This document shows positions 62,724 through 64,000 of a DNA stretch of 64,000 nt, piece after piece. The translations under genes and the position numbers were made by a program. How positions within the stretch are numbered: the stretch's first letter is position 1; the number at the start of each line of letters is the position of its first letter. The DNA comes from Paraburkholderia sp. (GTDB lineage Bacteria > Pseudomonadota > Gammaproteobacteria > Burkholderiales > Burkholderiaceae). Below the pieces are notes generated by a model, which was not told the DNA's origin, ran no database searches, and saw only the letters and a list, made by a program, of their open reading frames with translations. The stretch lies in the NCBI GenBank assembly GCA_004322045.1, contig SCRN01000008.1, forward strand, positions 1-64,000, given 5' to 3'.

Positions 62724-63758
62724 ATGAAGATGAAGCTGCGGGGTGGAGGAAGAAGGTGGACGGTGGCGCTCGTGATGCTCGCGTTCGGGGCGATGGCACA
62801 CGCGCAGTCGTCGGTTTCGCTGTACGGGCTGGCCGACGCGTTCGTGGGCGAGGTCCATCCGGCCGGCGCGACGGGCAATGCGTGGCAGGTGGGCTCGGGC
62901 GGGATGACGACCTCGTACTGGGGCATGTCCGGTTCCGAGAGCCTAGGCGGTGGCCTGAAGGCCGTGTTCACGCTGGAGAGCTTTTATCGCATTAACAGTG
63001 GCCAGGCCGGTTCGTTTCCCGGGCAGTCGTTTTTCGGGCGCAACGCGTTTGCCGGGCTGAGCGGCCACTTCGGTGAAGTGACGCTCGGGCGCAATACAGC
63101 GCCGCTATTCGTGTCGACGCTGCTTTTCAATCCGTTCGGAAATTCCTTCGTCTTTTCACCGATCGTGGTCCACAGCTATCTGGATTCCGCGATGGGCGCG
63201 GCATCGCTGCAAAGCGACACGGCGATCGACGATTCGGTGCAGTACCAGACGCCGGAGATTGGTGGTTTGTCGGGCGCGCTTCTATATAGCAATGCGGGTG
63301 TTGCGGGGCATGCCGGCCAAGCGAACTACAGTGCGAACCTGCTGTATTTCGCCGGGCCGTTCTCGGCCACGGCCGCGGTGCAGACGCTGCACACCGCGTC
63401 GCTCTTTCTCAACGGGGCGACGGCGCAGACCGCGTGGCTCATCGGCGGGGCGTATCGATTCGGCGCGATCAAGCTGTACGCGCAATATGAACGAGTCGAG
63501 AACAACAGTCACGTGACGGACGATTCCGCGCAGGTGGGGGCGAGCGCTCGGATCGGGCCGGGCAGCCTGCTAGCGTCGTGGGCGGGCACGCGGCGGCGAC
63601 CGGCGGTTGGGTCCACACTCCGGTGGTCGAGCGTTGCGCTGGGCTACGATTACCCACTATCGAAACGTACGGACCTCTATGCGGCCTGGCGGTACGACGC
63701 GATCACCAGCGTGTCGTCGGGCAACAGCATCGGTGCCGGCATACGGATGAAGTTCTGA
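62724..63758 (+). CDS. Gram-negative trimeric porin (Porin_4 family)
   Basis: A 344-residue outer-membrane beta-barrel. A signal peptide ends AHA near residue 27, and the mature protein starts QSSVSLYGLADAF, the hallmark of beta-proteobacterial porins. The early strand GMSGSESLGGGLKAVFTLES and the C-terminal Phe (IRMKF) needed for BAM recognition are present. AAGGAGG precedes the ATG. At the end of the amide operon it would let the substrate cross the outer membrane. Confidence 0.92.
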   Translation: MKMKLRGGGRRWTVALVMLAFGAMAHAQSSVSLYGLADAFVGEVHPAGATGNAWQVGSGGMTTSYWGMSGSESLGGGLKAVFTLESFYRINSGQAGSFPGQSFFGRNAFAGLSGHFGEVTLGRNTAPLFVSTLLFNPFGNSFVFSPIVVHSYLDSAMGAASLQSDTAIDDSVQYQTPEIGGLSGALLYSNAGVAGHAGQANYSANLLYFAGPFSATAAVQTLHTASLFLNGATAQTAWLIGGAYRFGAIKLYAQYERVENNSHVTDDSAQVGASARIGPGSLLASWAGTRRRPAVGSTLRWSSVALGYDYPLSKRTDLYAAWRYDAITSVSSGNSIGAGIRMKF

Positions 63759-63978
63759 CACGCTTTTTGTCGGCAACGGCCCGCGATGACGCCTTGCCGC
63801 ATGGGCCAAACCCGACGACGTCCGGCCAGGCTACGCAAGACTTGTTTTCCAACTCTCCGATCATTGGCAGGACGGGCGACGCTTATGTTCGCGAACGACG
63901 GACGGATTGTGGCGAGCCACTTCGGGAAGTAATGCGGTAACGAGTCTGCGTGCCGCATGCGCTCATTCGTCCAAGACC

Positions 63979-63996
63979 CGACGGGATGTCCCGTCG
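63979..63996. terminator. Hairpin at the window's right end
   Basis: CGACGGGA and TCCCGTCG form a perfect 8-bp inverted repeat around TG. It lies about 220 bp after the porin stop and lacks a clear T-tract in the visible sequence, so it may be a factor-dependent end or simply an inverted repeat. Confidence 0.35.
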
Positions 63997-64000
63997 ATAA

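Noticed and set aside
63578-63958. Frames on both strands after the porin.
   Set aside because: They overlap each other and the porin 3' end, show no domain and have no supporting ribosome-binding sites.

Overview
The window (about 64 kb, GC-rich, dense, long overlapping operons) looks like a chromosome or megaplasmid segment of a beta-proteobacterium of the Burkholderiaceae (Burkholderia/Paraburkholderia/Trinickia type). The clues are DUF2957 lipoproteins, DUF2239 and DUF29 proteins, HcnABC-type oxidases, many LysR regulators, a TssE remnant and a 'Porin_4'-type porin. I see no rRNA, tRNA, CRISPR array, complete insertion sequence or replication origin.

Layout. 0-2.3 kb: DUF29, DUF2239 and a glutathione transferase. 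2.5-12 kb: a LysR regulator divergent from a nine-gene catabolic operon (PotFGHI-type ABC importer, two DadA-like flavoproteins, the small and large subunits of an Fe-S/FAD oxidase, RidA). This resembles opine or D-amino/imino-acid oxidation. 12-19.5 kb: single-gene metabolic and regulatory units (methyltransferase, LysR, MDR reductase, SDR + TetR, NmrA-like + LysR) and a cold-shock gene. 19.6-26.4 kb: a GntR regulator divergent from a ribose-type ABC importer with a zinc dehydrogenase and a tagaturonate/mannonate reductase-like enzyme, probably for a sugar acid or polyol. 26.6-29.6 kb: ppnP, an NRAMP-related transporter and a DUF318/ArsP-like permease. 29.7-34.7 kb: two DUF2957 lipoproteins around a PraB-like exported protein, then decayed DNA with a TssE fragment. 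34.7-37.9 kb: argO/argP pair, XRE-cupin regulator and a DUF72 gene that has lost its 5' end.

38-51.4 kb is the most unusual part. A LuxI/LuxR quorum-sensing pair lies beside a ten-gene minus-strand operon. It encodes an acyl carrier protein, an AMP-forming ligase (split by one in-frame amber codon), a PLP-dependent decarboxylase, two acyl-CoA-dehydrogenase-like proteins, a GNAT acyltransferase and four FabH-like proteins. The FabH-like proteins form two adjacent pairs; in each, one member keeps the catalytic Cys and the other has lost it, as in PqsC/PqsB. This looks like an uncharacterised small-molecule biosynthetic system in which an acid is activated, loaded on a carrier, decarboxylated and oxidised, then condensed. 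The product cannot be read from the sequence.

51.6-64 kb: a GntR regulator, a TacA/TacT-type toxin-antitoxin pair with twin operators, and an amide-uptake and hydrolysis region. That region holds a divergent amidase, two XRE repressors sharing one 17-bp palindrome, a complete branched-chain/amide-type ABC importer, a second amidase, a DUF1185 protein and a porin.
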